Assembly: GCA_017451425.1 (NCBI GenBank) | Contig: JAFSPP010000030.1 | Location: 1 to 34,440 of the forward strand | Origin: Clostridia bacterium | Lineage (GTDB): Bacteria; Bacillota; Clostridia; Oscillospirales; Acutalibacteraceae | Direction of reading: 5' to 3' | Length of the DNA stretch: 34,440 bases | Made by a program: the position numbers and the translations under genes | Shown here: positions 21,817 to 30,485 of the stretch, one piece after another | Position numbering within the stretch: the first letter of the stretch is position 1 | How the letters are laid out: each line of letters starts with the position of its first letter | The notes under the pieces: model-generated | The model's input: the letters and a program-made list of their open reading frames with translations, nothing else | Told to the model about the DNA's origin: nothing | Database searches by the model: none

Positions 21817-22803
21817 TCATCTGTCTTTGTTTATGTCGAGGAGGTTGTCGACGGTCTGTGCGATGTAGTCCGACTCGTCCTCGATCTTTTTGAGTTTTTC
21901 CAGAATCTCATCGTTTTCCATGAGATTCATGTTTTCGCGCATGGCCTTCGCGCTCTCGTAGATTGCCTTGGCGCGAGGATACATGTCATGCGAGATGTTC
22001 TTTGTGACTGTGGCCTTGAGGTGCTCGCGGGCGCGGAGGTCGGCCTCGGACTGCTTCTCAGCCTCGAGATCGGCACGCTCAATCGCGATGGTTATCTGGG
22101 AGAGAAGGGCTATTACGCACTCCTCGGCCTCGCTTGTCAGCTCGTTCTGCGTGCAGTCTATCGAGACAACGCCGACAGTCTTTCTGTTGCTGCGTATCGG
22201 CATGTACTTGCAGCCGGCTTCCGGGAATTCAACCTCGCCGTGTCCGCATTTTGCTGAGTTCTTATAACACCATTTTCTGGCCTCGTTCTCGTCGTTCTTG
22301 TCGATGTCGAAGAAGAACTCGACCTCGGAGCCGGTGAGTTCGGTCAGCGCCTTGTCGGCGTACTCGATTACGTGATCACGGCCGTGAATTGAGATGAGAC
22401 CTTCAGATGCCTCGTAGAGTTTTTTGTGCATGGCCGCGTTCTTCTTTGAGACGGCCATCTGCCTCTGGAGACGTACAACGAGGAGGTTTACTATCAGGGC
22501 AACCGTGAGGAAGAGAAATGCCGAGAGGGCAAAGCTTCGGTTGGAGAACGGATGCCACTGGTACTTGTCTCCGAGGAACATATAGTTGTGTGTCAGGATA
22601 AAGAGGAGGGACGACAGCACGGTCGTCAGGAAACTCTTTGTCTCCATGACTATGATTATGATACCGAGAAGGTAGAGTGTAAGCAGGTTCTCGGAATGGA
22701 TCTCGCGCAGGTCAAGGACGAACGCGAGGAAGGTCGTGAAGAGGTAGACGATTAAGACTATGCCGATGTTCTTCACATATCGGCGAAACTGTGTCTTACT
22801 CAT
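21817..22803 (-). CDS. KdpD-like membrane sensor (4 TM + GAF + dimerization helix) lacking the kinase ATPase domain
   Basis: This 328-residue protein starts with four membrane helices (about 12-30, 39-56, 57-74 and 90-111) in the DUF4118/KdpD arrangement. A GAF-type domain (about 128-245, with C179, C186 and C198) and a coiled linker follow. The last part is a HisKA-like helix pair in which H272 sits in NISHDMYPR, corresponding to ISHDLRTPL of real kinases. The protein ends there at DINKDR; there is no N, G1 or G2 box and the next gene begins 16 bases later. So it cannot phosphorylate itself. It may dimerise and signal by contact, or be phosphorylated by another kinase. Its place directly after two trkA genes points to potassium or turgor sensing. 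GGAGG precedes the ATG. Confidence 0.8.
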   Translation of the reverse strand: MSKTQFRRYVKNIGIVLIVYLFTTFLAFVLDLREIHSENLLTLYLLGIIIIVMETKSFLTTVLSSLLFILTHNYMFLGDKYQWHPFSNRSFALSAFLFLTVALIVNLLVVRLQRQMAVSKKNAAMHKKLYEASEGLISIHGRDHVIEYADKALTELTGSEVEFFFDIDKNDENEARKWCYKNSAKCGHGEVEFPEAGCKYMPIRSNRKTVGVVSIDCTQNELTSEAEECVIALLSQITIAIERADLEAEKQSEADLRAREHLKATVTKNISHDMYPRAKAIYESAKAMRENMNLMENDEILEKLKKIEDESDYIAQTVDNLLDINKDR

Positions 22804-22813
22804 ATGAACCCTC

Positions 22814-23476
22814 CTACTGCTTGGCGATGGCCGCTATAACCTTCTCCTGTGTCTCGGGGGAGGCTATGACAAGCAGCTTGTCGCCTGATTTAATCTCCGT
22901 ATTACCGTTCGGGACTATCATATCCGAGGATTTGCGGATAATACATCCGATGATGGTGTTCGGAGGGAGGGTGATATTCATGAGGGTCTTGCCCACACAT
23001 GCGTAGTTGGGTTCGACAAGAAGTTCGGAGATGATTACCTTCTCATCCTCAATTGACATGGTCTTTATGAGGTTCTCAACAGTCGTCGCCTGGGCGATGT
23101 ACTGTGCGACCATGTGGGTCGAGGATATTACGGTGTTTACTCCGAGTTCCTTGAAGAGCTCGGCGTTCTTCGGGTTTGCCACCGTGCAGATGACCTTCTT
23201 TACGCCGAAGCAGCGCTTCGCATACTGGCAGATTGCGAGGTTGTCCGCGTCACGGTGTGTGAGGGCAATTACTACATCGTAGTCCTTAATTCCCGCTTCT
23301 TCGAGAACAAAGTACTTTGAGGGGTCGCCGTGTACCACCGGTATTTTGTGTGTCGATGCGAGGTAGTCGCAGTACTGAAGGTCATCGTTTATTACGATAA
23401 TCTTATGCTTTTTCTTTACAAGTGTTCCGATAAGGAAGTCGGCCTGTGTGCGGCCGCCGGCTACAACAATTCTCAT
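22814..23476 (-). CDS. TrkA-like potassium channel regulator, RCK_N + RCK_C, degenerate glycine motif
   Basis: This 220-residue protein has a Rossmann RCK_N domain (about 1-130) and an RCK_C domain (about 135-220, with the IGCIIRKSSDMIVPNGNTEIKSGDKLLV pattern). These gate TrkH/KtrB in response to nucleotides. The first glycine-rich loop reads AGGRTQADFL instead of the usual GxGxxG, while the acidic residue after strand 2 (INDD) is kept, so nucleotide binding may be altered or lost. It overlaps the preceding TrkA-like gene by four bases (ATGA) and probably forms a mixed ring with it. Confidence 0.88.
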   Translation of the reverse strand: MRIVVAGGRTQADFLIGTLVKKKHKIIVINDDLQYCDYLASTHKIPVVHGDPSKYFVLEEAGIKDYDVVIALTHRDADNLAICQYAKRCFGVKKVICTVANPKNAELFKELGVNTVISSTHMVAQYIAQATTVENLIKTMSIEDEKVIISELLVEPNYACVGKTLMNITLPPNTIIGCIIRKSSDMIVPNGNTEIKSGDKLLVIASPETQEKVIAAIAKQ

Positions 23477-23910
23477 TCTTCATCCTCCTCGTCATCACCG
23501 AAGAGCGATTCTTCAAAGAAGCCCATCGTAAGTTTGAAGGGGTAGATGCCCTGGATGTTGAAGCCCTTTATAAGGAGCTCCTTCTCGGTGTCCTCAAAGC
23601 GGACATAGACATTCGGCACGCCGTAGATACGGCTTGCTATCTGTGCTATGAGGCTGTTCATATTGTCGTTGCCCGTGCAGGCGACGAGGACTGAGGCCTC
23701 GTCGATATCGACGTATTTTAAGGTGTCAAGGTCGATACCGTCGGCCTTGACCTGAAAACCGCCGAAGGACTCCGGCAGTTTGCGGAAGGCCGCGTCGTCA
23801 TTGTCTATGATGACGACCTGATAACCTTTGTCTGACAGCATTGTCGCGAGTCGCGCACCGAGACGGCCGCAGCCGACGATGATGACACGCTCACGTTTGT
23901 CAAGTTGCAT
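23473..23910 (-). CDS. TrkA-like regulator, RCK_N domain only
   Basis: This 145-residue protein carries one RCK_N nucleotide-binding domain with an intact glycine loop, VGCGRLGARLA, and a ribose-binding acidic residue in VIIDNDDAAF. It lacks RCK_C and ends with an acidic tail (GDDEEDEE). The ATG at 23910 is chosen over a GTG at 23919 because AAGGAG (23926-23921) is ten bases from the ATG but only one from the GTG. It is coupled to the second TrkA-like gene and lies 21 bases after valS. The two together supply what single TrkA proteins of other bacteria contain. The cognate channel is probably the TrkH at 14432-15916. Confidence 0.87.
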   Translation of the reverse strand: MQLDKRERVIIVGCGRLGARLATMLSDKGYQVVIIDNDDAAFRKLPESFGGFQVKADGIDLDTLKYVDIDEASVLVACTGNDNMNSLIAQIASRIYGVPNVYVRFEDTEKELLIKGFNIQGIYPFKLTMGFFEESLFGDDEEDEE

Positions 23911-23931
23911 ATATCTCACACTCCTTAGAGC

Positions 23932-26553
23932 TTATGCGAGCTTCTCAAGGCTCTCCTTAATCATTTTAATCTTTTCTTCGAGCTTCGCGGCGGAGGCCTT
24001 CGTCTTTTCTATCTCAGCCTCCGGAGCCTTTGACATGAAGCCCGGGTTATCGAGTTTCTTTGCGAAGAATCCGAGGTCCTTCTCGGCCGCGGCAAGTTCC
24101 TTTTCAAGTCTTGCCTTCTCGGCATCGAGGTCAACGAGCTCGTTCATCGGGATGAAGATCTTCGCGTCCTCGGTGATTATCTGTACGGCGCCTTCAATCT
24201 CGACGTCGGCACAGACCGTTACGGCTGAAGCGTAAGCGAGACGCTTCATATACTCAGTGCCGAGCATGAAGGTGCTCTCGAAGGCGGTGTCAATGAAGAC
24301 CTCGGCCTTCTTTGAGGGCGGAACGTTCATCTCCGCGCGTCTGTTTCTGATGGCCTTGACGGCTGTCATGATGCGCTCGAATTCCTGTTCGTCACGTGCG
24401 AAGTCGAGGGACTCGTCATACTCGGGATAATCGGAGATCATAATGCTCTCGCCCTCGTGGGGAAGAGTGAGCCAGATTTCCTCGGTTATGAACGGCATGA
24501 AGGGGTGGAGGAGTTTCAGCGCATTTGAGAGTACGTATACGAGTACGGCTCTCGCGTTCTTCGCTCCTTCGCCTCCCTGCTGGAGCCTGATCTTCGCTAT
24601 CTCTATGTACCAGTCGCAGAAGCAGTCCCAGATAAAGTCATAGAGCTTCTGTACGGCAATGCCGAGCTCATAGTTGTCGATATTGTTTGAGACCTCTTTC
24701 GCGAGGGTGTTCAGTTTGGAAATAATCCACTTGTCCTCGATTGCGAGTTCGTCCGGAACATGCGGAGCGGGCTCGGAGTCGTCTATGTTCATGAGGATGA
24801 AGCGGGCCGCGTTCCAGATCTTGTTCGCGAAGTTGCGCGACGCCTCGACCTTCTCGGTCGAGAAACGCATGTCGTTTCCGGGGGCGTTGCCGGTCGCGAG
24901 GGTGAAACGCAGGGCATCGGCGCCGTACTGCTCGACTATCTCGAGCGGGTCGATGCCGTTGCCGAGCGACTTGCTCATCTTACGTCCCCGGGCGTCGCGT
25001 ACGAGTCCGTGGATCAATACGGTCTTAAACGGCTCGGCATGCATCTGCTCACAGGAGGAGAAGATCATGCGGGCAACCCAGAAGAAGATGATATCGTAGC
25101 CAGTGACAAGTGTGTCTGTCGGGAAGTAGTGTTTGAGTTCGGGAGTCTCCTCGGGCCAGCCGAGTGTCGAGAACGGCCAGAGGGCTGATGAGAACCAGGT
25201 GTCGAGCGTGTCGGGATCCTGATGGATGTGCTCGCTGCCGCAGTGTGCGCACTTGGTCGGTGTCTCCCTGGAGACTGTGATCTCTCCGCAGTCGTCGCAG
25301 TACCAGGCGGGAATTCTGTGGCCCCACCAGAGCTGGCGGGAAATACACCAGTCCTTGATGTTTTCCATCCAGTGGAAATAGATTTTATCGAAGCGGTCGG
25401 GAACGAACTTTGTCTTGCCGCTCTTTACGCAGTCGATGGCGGGTTTTGCAAGGGGCTCCATGCGTACGAACCACTGCTTTGAAACGCGGGGCTCAACAAC
25501 TGTGCCGCAGCGGTAGCAGGTGCCGACATTGTGCTTCATCGGCTCAACCTTGATGAGGTAACCTTCCTCCTCAAGCTGCTTTACGAGGGCCTTGCGGCAC
25601 TCATAAATTTCCATACCGCGGTACTGCTCCGGTACCAGGTCGTTCATGAATCCGTCGTCGGTCATGACATTTACTATCGGCAGGTCATGACGAAGTCCGA
25701 CCTCAAAGTCGTTGGGGTCGTGTGCGGGTGTGATTTTAACAACACCCGTTCCGAATTCGGGCTCGACATATTCGTCGGCGACTATCGGAATCTCCTTATT
25801 CATTATCGGCAGGATTACTGTCTTGCCTATGAGATGCTTGTAACGCTCGTCGTCCGGGTGAACGGCTACGGCTGTATCGCCGAACATTGTCTCCGGACGG
25901 GTTGTGGCGAGTTTTACATCGCCCGATCCGTCGGCTAAGGGATAGCGGAGGTGCCAGAAGGAACCGTCCTTCTCCTCATACTCAACCTCGGCGTCCGAGA
26001 TGGATGTCAGGCAGTGAGGGCACCAGTTGATGATGCGCTCGCCGCGGTAGATGAGGTCTTTTTCATAGAGGCGGTTGAAGACTTCGACGACTGCCTTTGA
26101 GCAGCCCTCGTCGAGTGTGAAGCGCTCACGGTCCCAGTCGCATGATGAACCGAGTTTCTTAAGCTGCTCGACTATGCGGCCGCCGTACTGTTTCTTCCAG
26201 TCCCATGCGCGCTTGAGGAAGGCCTCGCGGCCGAGGTCCTGTTTTGTGATGCCCTCAGCCTTCAGGGCCTCAACTATCTTTGCTTCCGTGGCGATGGACG
26301 CGTGGTCCGTGCCGGGGAGCCATAAGGTATCAAAACCCTTCATCCTGTGATAGCGGATGAGGATGTCCTGCAGTGTGTTGTCGAGGGCGTGACCCATGTG
26401 AAGCTGGCCGGTGATGTTCGGCGGCGGAATCACGATTGTATACGGTTTTTTGCTCTCGTCAAGATTTGCATGAAAGTATTTGCCTTCGAGCCAGGACGCA
26501 TATATGCGGTCCTCAACCTCGGAGGGGTTGTACTTCGTTGCAAGGTCTTTCAT
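23932..26553 (-). CDS. valS: Valyl-tRNA synthetase
   Basis: This 873-residue class I synthetase charges tRNA-Val. The HIGH motif appears as HMGH at 52-55 in [23 protein letters not shown] at 524-528 in [11 protein letters not shown], the editing domain carries [20 protein letters not shown] near 215-234, and cysteine pairs C345/C348, C418/C421 and C434/C437 suggest zinc sites. The C-terminal 65 residues form the ValS coiled-coil arm. GGAGG precedes the ATG. No T-box leader is present in the 133-base upstream region, unlike many Firmicutes valS genes. It is the first gene of the long minus-strand series ending at 16626. Confidence 0.96.
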   Translation of the reverse strand: MKDLATKYNPSEVEDRIYASWLEGKYFHANLDESKKPYTIVIPPPNITGQLHMGHALDNTLQDILIRYHRMKGFDTLWLPGTDHASIATEAKIVEALKAEGITKQDLGREAFLKRAWDWKKQYGGRIVEQLKKLGSSCDWDRERFTLDEGCSKAVVEVFNRLYEKDLIYRGERIINWCPHCLTSISDAEVEYEEKDGSFWHLRYPLADGSGDVKLATTRPETMFGDTAVAVHPDDERYKHLIGKTVILPIMNKEIPIVADEYVEPEFGTGVVKITPAHDPNDFEVGLRHDLPIVNVMTDDGFMNDLVPEQYRGMEIYECRKALVKQLEEEGYLIKVEPMKHNVGTCYRCGTVVEPRVSKQWFVRMEPLAKPAIDCVKSGKTKFVPDRFDKIYFHWMENIKDWCISRQLWWGHRIPAWYCDDCGEITVSRETPTKCAHCGSEHIHQDPDTLDTWFSSALWPFSTLGWPEETPELKHYFPTDTLVTGYDIIFFWVARMIFSSCEQMHAEPFKTVLIHGLVRDARGRKMSKSLGNGIDPLEIVEQYGADALRFTLATGNAPGNDMRFSTEKVEASRNFANKIWNAARFILMNIDDSEPAPHVPDELAIEDKWIISKLNTLAKEVSNNIDNYELGIAVQKLYDFIWDCFCDWYIEIAKIRLQQGGEGAKNARAVLVYVLSNALKLLHPFMPFITEEIWLTLPHEGESIMISDYPEYDESLDFARDEQEFERIMTAVKAIRNRRAEMNVPPSKKAEVFIDTAFESTFMLGTEYMKRLAYASAVTVCADVEIEGAVQIITEDAKIFIPMNELVDLDAEKARLEKELAAAEKDLGFFAKKLDNPGFMSKAPEAEIEKTKASAAKLEEKIKMIKESLEKLA

Positions 26554-26609
26554 CTTGTGTTGCCTCCATATATATAGTTAGTTAATTTAATAACATAGTT
26601 TATCAATTC

Positions 26610-26638
26610 ATTATATATTTTACCATATGTAAATGCAA
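26610..26638 (-). promoter_or_regulatory. Promoter of valS and the downstream gene series
   Basis: On the minus strand TTGCAT (26638-26633) and TATAAT (26615-26610) are 17 bp apart, giving a leader of about 50 bases with GGAGG near its end. Confidence 0.65.
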
Positions 26639-26650
26639 GTGGGAGTTGCC

Positions 26651-26679
26651 TTGACATAAGTCGGCGCGGAATCTATAAT
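26651..26679 (+). promoter_or_regulatory. Consensus promoter giving a leaderless murE-femX mRNA
   Basis: TTGACA (26651-26656), 17 bp, TATAAT (26674-26679): a perfect sigma-70/sigma-A promoter. Only seven bases separate the -10 box from the ATG at 26687, so transcription should begin at or within two bases of the start codon. Confidence 0.85.
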
Positions 26680-26686
26680 TTTTTGT

Positions 26687-29488
26687 ATGAAACTGAAACA
26701 GTTATTTGAAAACGTTGAATATGAGCTCATAAACGGCGATGTAAAAGGCATTGACATAAAGGACATCGTCTATGACTCGAGAAAGGCAAACGAAGGCACT
26801 GTTTTCGTCTGCCTTTGCGGCGCGGCGGCTGACGGACACGACTTCGCGGAGAAGGCGTATGAAGGCGGATGCCGCGTTTTTGTCGTGCAAAAACGCATAG
26901 AACTGCCGGAGGATACGACGGTTCTCCTCGTGTCCGACACAAGGGCCGCGCTCGCCCTTATTTCCGACAACTTTTTCGGCCATCCCTCAAGGGATGTCAA
27001 AGTCGTCGGAATCACCGGAACAAAAGGAAAAACGACAACGACTTTCATCATAAAGACACTCCTCGAATCCTGCGGAGTAAAGGCCGGTCTCATAGGCACG
27101 ACAGGTGCCTCGTGGGGAGACAGGACGGCGTCCACCGTCAACACCACTCCCGAGTCCTACGAGACTCAGAAAATCCTCCGCCGCATGGCGGATGACGGTG
27201 TTGAGGTTTGCGCCATGGAGGTCTCTTCACTCGGCGTGAAACAGCACCGTGTGGACGGCATGAAATTCTTCTGCGGAGTCTTCACGAACATCTCTCCCGA
27301 CCACATAGGCGGAGCGGAGCATGAGTCGTATGAGGAGTACTGTTCATTCAAGAAAAAGTTCTTCGAAATGTGCACTACCGCAGTGGGCTGCACGGACGAT
27401 GAAAACACCGCTGACATGATAAGCCCGGTCACCGGGAACAAGGTCCTCTACGGCTTCGGCAAGAGTGCTGATTTCTGCGGAGAAAACCTCTCTCCCGTCA
27501 GGGAGGAGAAGTATCTCGGTGTTGAGTTTGATCTTGTCCGCCGCGGCGAAAACGAGGGACGTTTCCGTGTCAGTCTGCCTGGCAGGTTTTCCGTGCAGAA
27601 TGCCCTGGCGGCGCTCGCCGTATCTGACCTTCTGGGTGTTGACCTGAAGGCCGCAGGGGCGGCTCTTGAGAAGGTCAGCGCGCCGGGCCGCGCCCAGGTC
27701 GCATACATGTCGAAGGACTACGGCATTATCATAGATTATGCCCACAACGGCATCTCTTTAAAGAGCCTTGTGGAGACCATAAAAGACTATAATTTCAAGC
27801 GCATCATCGCCCTCTTCGGCTCGGTCGGAGACAGGGCGCAGCTTCGCCGTGAGGAACTGGGCCGCACTGCCGCGAAACTCTGTGACTATTCGATAATCAC
27901 AACGGACGATCCCGGCTTTGAGGACCCCGAAAAAATCTGCGGTGAGATAGCCGGTTTCCTGACCGATGAAAACCCGGATGCGAAGTATGAAATAATCATC
28001 GACAGACGTGAGGCTGTCCTCCATGCCATGGACATGCTGCAGGAGGGAGATATACTTCTCCTCTGCGGCAAGGGACATGAGGTCGCCCAGAAAGTCAGAG
28101 GCGAAAAAGTACACTACTCGGAGATAGAGACCGTCCGCGAAGGACTCGGTTTCACCTTCCGTGAGGAGACTGACTTTGAGGCCTTCGACAACTTCGTCGA
28201 AGACCATAAGGGAGAGTACCAGCAGACGAGCGCCTGGCCGCGGGTAAAGCAGGCCTGGAAACCCTATTTCTACGCGGGTTTCTGCGGCGACGAACGCGTG
28301 CTCACAGCCCTCGTTTTGGAGCGTAAACTTCCGCTTGCAGGCAAGCTCTGGTACATACCCTGCGGTGCTGTCTGCGACTATAAAGATGAAAATCTTCAGA
28401 AGGCATTTTCCGATTTCCTGATGACAGAGATGAAGGCACATGGTGCCTTCTGTGTCATCGCCGATCCGCTCATTCCGCTGCGAATTGACGGCGAGGAACA
28501 GGAGTGCGGTGTTGCCGCTCACAACCTCTTTACAAAAATCGGATATGAGCTCAATACCGACCTCGATTCCTACACATATAAGCACCCTGTCCAGACGATG
28601 ATTCCGCTGAAAGATGAGGACGGAAAACTCATCCCGGCTGAGACCATTTTAAAGGGCTGTGAGAAGGGTGTGCGCTACTCCGTCAGAGTGGGCGCGTCAC
28701 GCGGACTTTTTGCCAGAAGATACACCTTGGAGGACATAAAAAAAGATCCTCAGATTCTTGAGGATTTTATGTCTGTCATGGGCGATACATCTGACAGAAA
28801 TTCCTTTGTAAACAGGGATGAAAACTACATCAGAAATCTTGTTGAAACCCTCTCGGATTACACCGATATTTCCCTTGTCTACTACGATAAGGCGGATGAT
28901 AAGCAGCTCGAAGAGGAAAGACTCTTGAGACGTGAAGAGGCCTTAAAGGAACTCGTGAACGCCCCGGAGAAAAAGGTGCGCGGACTCCGTGAGGAGATAG
29001 ACATAATCGAGAAGAATTCCGCAAGCTACAAGCAGCGTCTTGAGGAGACTTCGGACTATCCGCACAATGCGAAGATAGCCGTTGCCGGAGGACTCACAAT
29101 CAGGTACGGCGGTACGGCCTCCTGTGTCTTCGGCGGCACGCTTGATCTTGTCAGGAACAACACCAGGTCAAGCCACTTCCTCAACTACTTCAGGATAAAG
29201 GAGAGCGTGGCCGAGAATATGGATTTCCATGACCTCGGTTACGTGCTCTGCGAAAACCCTAATCCGCCCACCATGGAAAACGGCACACTCGGCCGCATGG
29301 AACCGCGTGAAAACTTTAAGGGAATCAGGGATTTCAAACTCTCTTTCGGAGCGAGATACTATGAGTTCATCGGCGAGTACATACTTGTCGGAAACCGCTT
29401 TAAATACTGGATTTACAAGGAGTTCATGCCCAAGGCCAAGAAGCTCAAGATGCGCCTTGTGAAACTCCTTCGGAAAGCGAAGAAATGA
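26687..29488 (+). CDS. murE: Fusion of a MurE-type ligase and a FemX/FemAB-type peptidoglycan branching transferase
   Basis: This 933-residue protein has two enzymes in one chain. Residues 1 to about 488 are a Mur ligase of MurE type: VYDSRKANEGTVFVC at 28-42, ATP loop GITGTKGKTTTT at 108-119, NTTP at 152-155, a probable carbamylated lysine in FKKKFF (221-226), IIDYAHNG at 347-354, DDPG at 407-410 and LLLCGKGHE at 457-465. Residues from about 495 match FemABX aminoacyl-tRNA-dependent transferases (FVEDHKGEYQQTSAWPRVKQAW, the coiled hairpin near 748-785, SSHFLNYFRIKESVAENMDFHDLGY, FKLSFGARYYEFIGEY). MurE adds the third stem residue and FemX branches from it, so the fusion joins successive steps. 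It ends overlapping the next gene by four bases. Confidence 0.88.
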   Translation: MKLKQLFENVEYELINGDVKGIDIKDIVYDSRKANEGTVFVCLCGAAADGHDFAEKAYEGGCRVFVVQKRIELPEDTTVLLVSDTRAALALISDNFFGHPSRDVKVVGITGTKGKTTTTFIIKTLLESCGVKAGLIGTTGASWGDRTASTVNTTPESYETQKILRRMADDGVEVCAMEVSSLGVKQHRVDGMKFFCGVFTNISPDHIGGAEHESYEEYCSFKKKFFEMCTTAVGCTDDENTADMISPVTGNKVLYGFGKSADFCGENLSPVREEKYLGVEFDLVRRGENEGRFRVSLPGRFSVQNALAALAVSDLLGVDLKAAGAALEKVSAPGRAQVAYMSKDYGIIIDYAHNGISLKSLVETIKDYNFKRIIALFGSVGDRAQLRREELGRTAAKLCDYSIITTDDPGFEDPEKICGEIAGFLTDENPDAKYEIIIDRREAVLHAMDMLQEGDILLLCGKGHEVAQKVRGEKVHYSEIETVREGLGFTFREETDFEAFDNFVEDHKGEYQQTSAWPRVKQAWKPYFYAGFCGDERVLTALVLERKLPLAGKLWYIPCGAVCDYKDENLQKAFSDFLMTEMKAHGAFCVIADPLIPLRIDGEEQECGVAAHNLFTKIGYELNTDLDSYTYKHPVQTMIPLKDEDGKLIPAETILKGCEKGVRYSVRVGASRGLFARRYTLEDIKKDPQILEDFMSVMGDTSDRNSFVNRDENYIRNLVETLSDYTDISLVYYDKADDKQLEEERLLRREEALKELVNAPEKKVRGLREEIDIIEKNSASYKQRLEETSDYPHNAKIAVAGGLTIRYGGTASCVFGGTLDLVRNNTRSSHFLNYFRIKESVAENMDFHDLGYVLCENPNPPTMENGTLGRMEPRENFKGIRDFKLSFGARYYEFIGEYILVGNRFKYWIYKEFMPKAKKLKMRLVKLLRKAKK

Positions 29489-30396
29489 GAACACTTGAGT
29501 ATGTGATTCCAAGTGAATATGAAGGAAAGAAAGTCCTGTATTTTCTCAAGGGAAAAGCAGGGCTTTCCTCACGTATGATAAGAAGTCTGAAACTCGCTGA
29601 AAACGGCTTCATGCTCAACGGGGAACACACCAGGACGGTTGACCTCCTGCACGAGGGTGACAGGCTTGAAATAAACATACCGGACGACGATATGGACGAG
29701 GGTCTCACCGAGTATGACGGCGAGGATTTCGGCGACCTTGAAATCCTCTATGAGGACGATGATATCATCGTCGTTAACAAGCCGCCGATGCTCGCCGTGC
29801 ATCCGACCCACAACCACCAGGGCGACACCCTCGCAAACCTTATAGCTGCGTACTTAAAGAGTAAGGGACACAAGGCAAAATTCCGCGCCGTGGGACGCCT
29901 TGACAAGGGCACTTCCGGCATCGTTGTCTGCGCCTTAAACGCCTTTGCCGCGTACCGTCTTGCCGGGAATATCGACAAGACATATTTCGCGATTGCGGAA
30001 GGCATCTGCGAGGAGGGCGGCAGTATTGAGGCGCCCATCTTCCGCCCCGATCCGATAAAGTCGGTGCGGACAGTCGATGAGCGCGGAGACTTTGCCCTCA
30101 CGCACTACGAGGTCCTTGAGAGCGGCACTCTGCCGGACGGAACCGAAGCCTCGTACCTTAAGGTTACGCTCGAGACCGGTCGCACGCATCAGATAAGGGT
30201 TCATTTCGCTCATCTCGGAAAGCCGTTGCTTGGGGACATGATGTACGGAAAACCGCGCAGCGATATTTGCCGTCAGGCCCTTCACTGCGGCCACGCGGAA
30301 TTGTTACAACCATTTACAAATTGTAAGATTATCCTGGATGCACCTCTGCCACAAGATATGCAGGAAATTATATGCAATATATACAAAGATTGTTAA
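29485..30396 (+). CDS. RluA-family 23S rRNA pseudouridine synthase
   Basis: This 303-residue protein has an N-terminal S4 RNA-binding domain (about 12-75, SSRMIRSLKLAENGFMLNG) followed by the RluA catalytic domain: IIVVNKPPMLAVHPT at 94-108, catalytic D140 in GRLDKGTSGIVV, ALTHYEVLE, and ETGRTHQIRVHFAHLGKPLLGDMMYG. It isomerises uridine in rRNA or tRNA; which site is not readable from sequence (RluD-like layout). It overlaps the MurE-FemX gene by ATGA, so the two are translated together, although no functional tie is known. Confidence 0.92.
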   Translation: MRTLEYVIPSEYEGKKVLYFLKGKAGLSSRMIRSLKLAENGFMLNGEHTRTVDLLHEGDRLEINIPDDDMDEGLTEYDGEDFGDLEILYEDDDIIVVNKPPMLAVHPTHNHQGDTLANLIAAYLKSKGHKAKFRAVGRLDKGTSGIVVCALNAFAAYRLAGNIDKTYFAIAEGICEEGGSIEAPIFRPDPIKSVRTVDERGDFALTHYEVLESGTLPDGTEASYLKVTLETGRTHQIRVHFAHLGKPLLGDMMYGKPRSDICRQALHCGHAELLQPFTNCKIILDAPLPQDMQEIICNIYKDC

Positions 30397-30485
30397 ATTT
30401 TATAAATATACTTTAAATTTATGTTTATGTGTGGTAATATACTTGTAACTGATTTGTAATAAATTTTAATTGAGGTGTTAACCAC
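30397..30485 (+). promoter_or_regulatory. AT-rich intergenic region with weak promoter candidates for murA
   Basis: This 89-base AT-rich stretch holds TTTAAA (30412-30417) with TAATAT (30435-30440), 17 bp apart, and a second possible -35 TTGTAA at 30443. GAGGTG at 30472-30477 is the ribosome site for the TTG start of murA. No hairpin of note. Confidence 0.35.

Noticed and set aside
26554..26686. T-box leader upstream of valS
   Set aside because: The divergent region is only 133 bases, and valS has a leader of about 50 bases without any T-box sequence or terminator.
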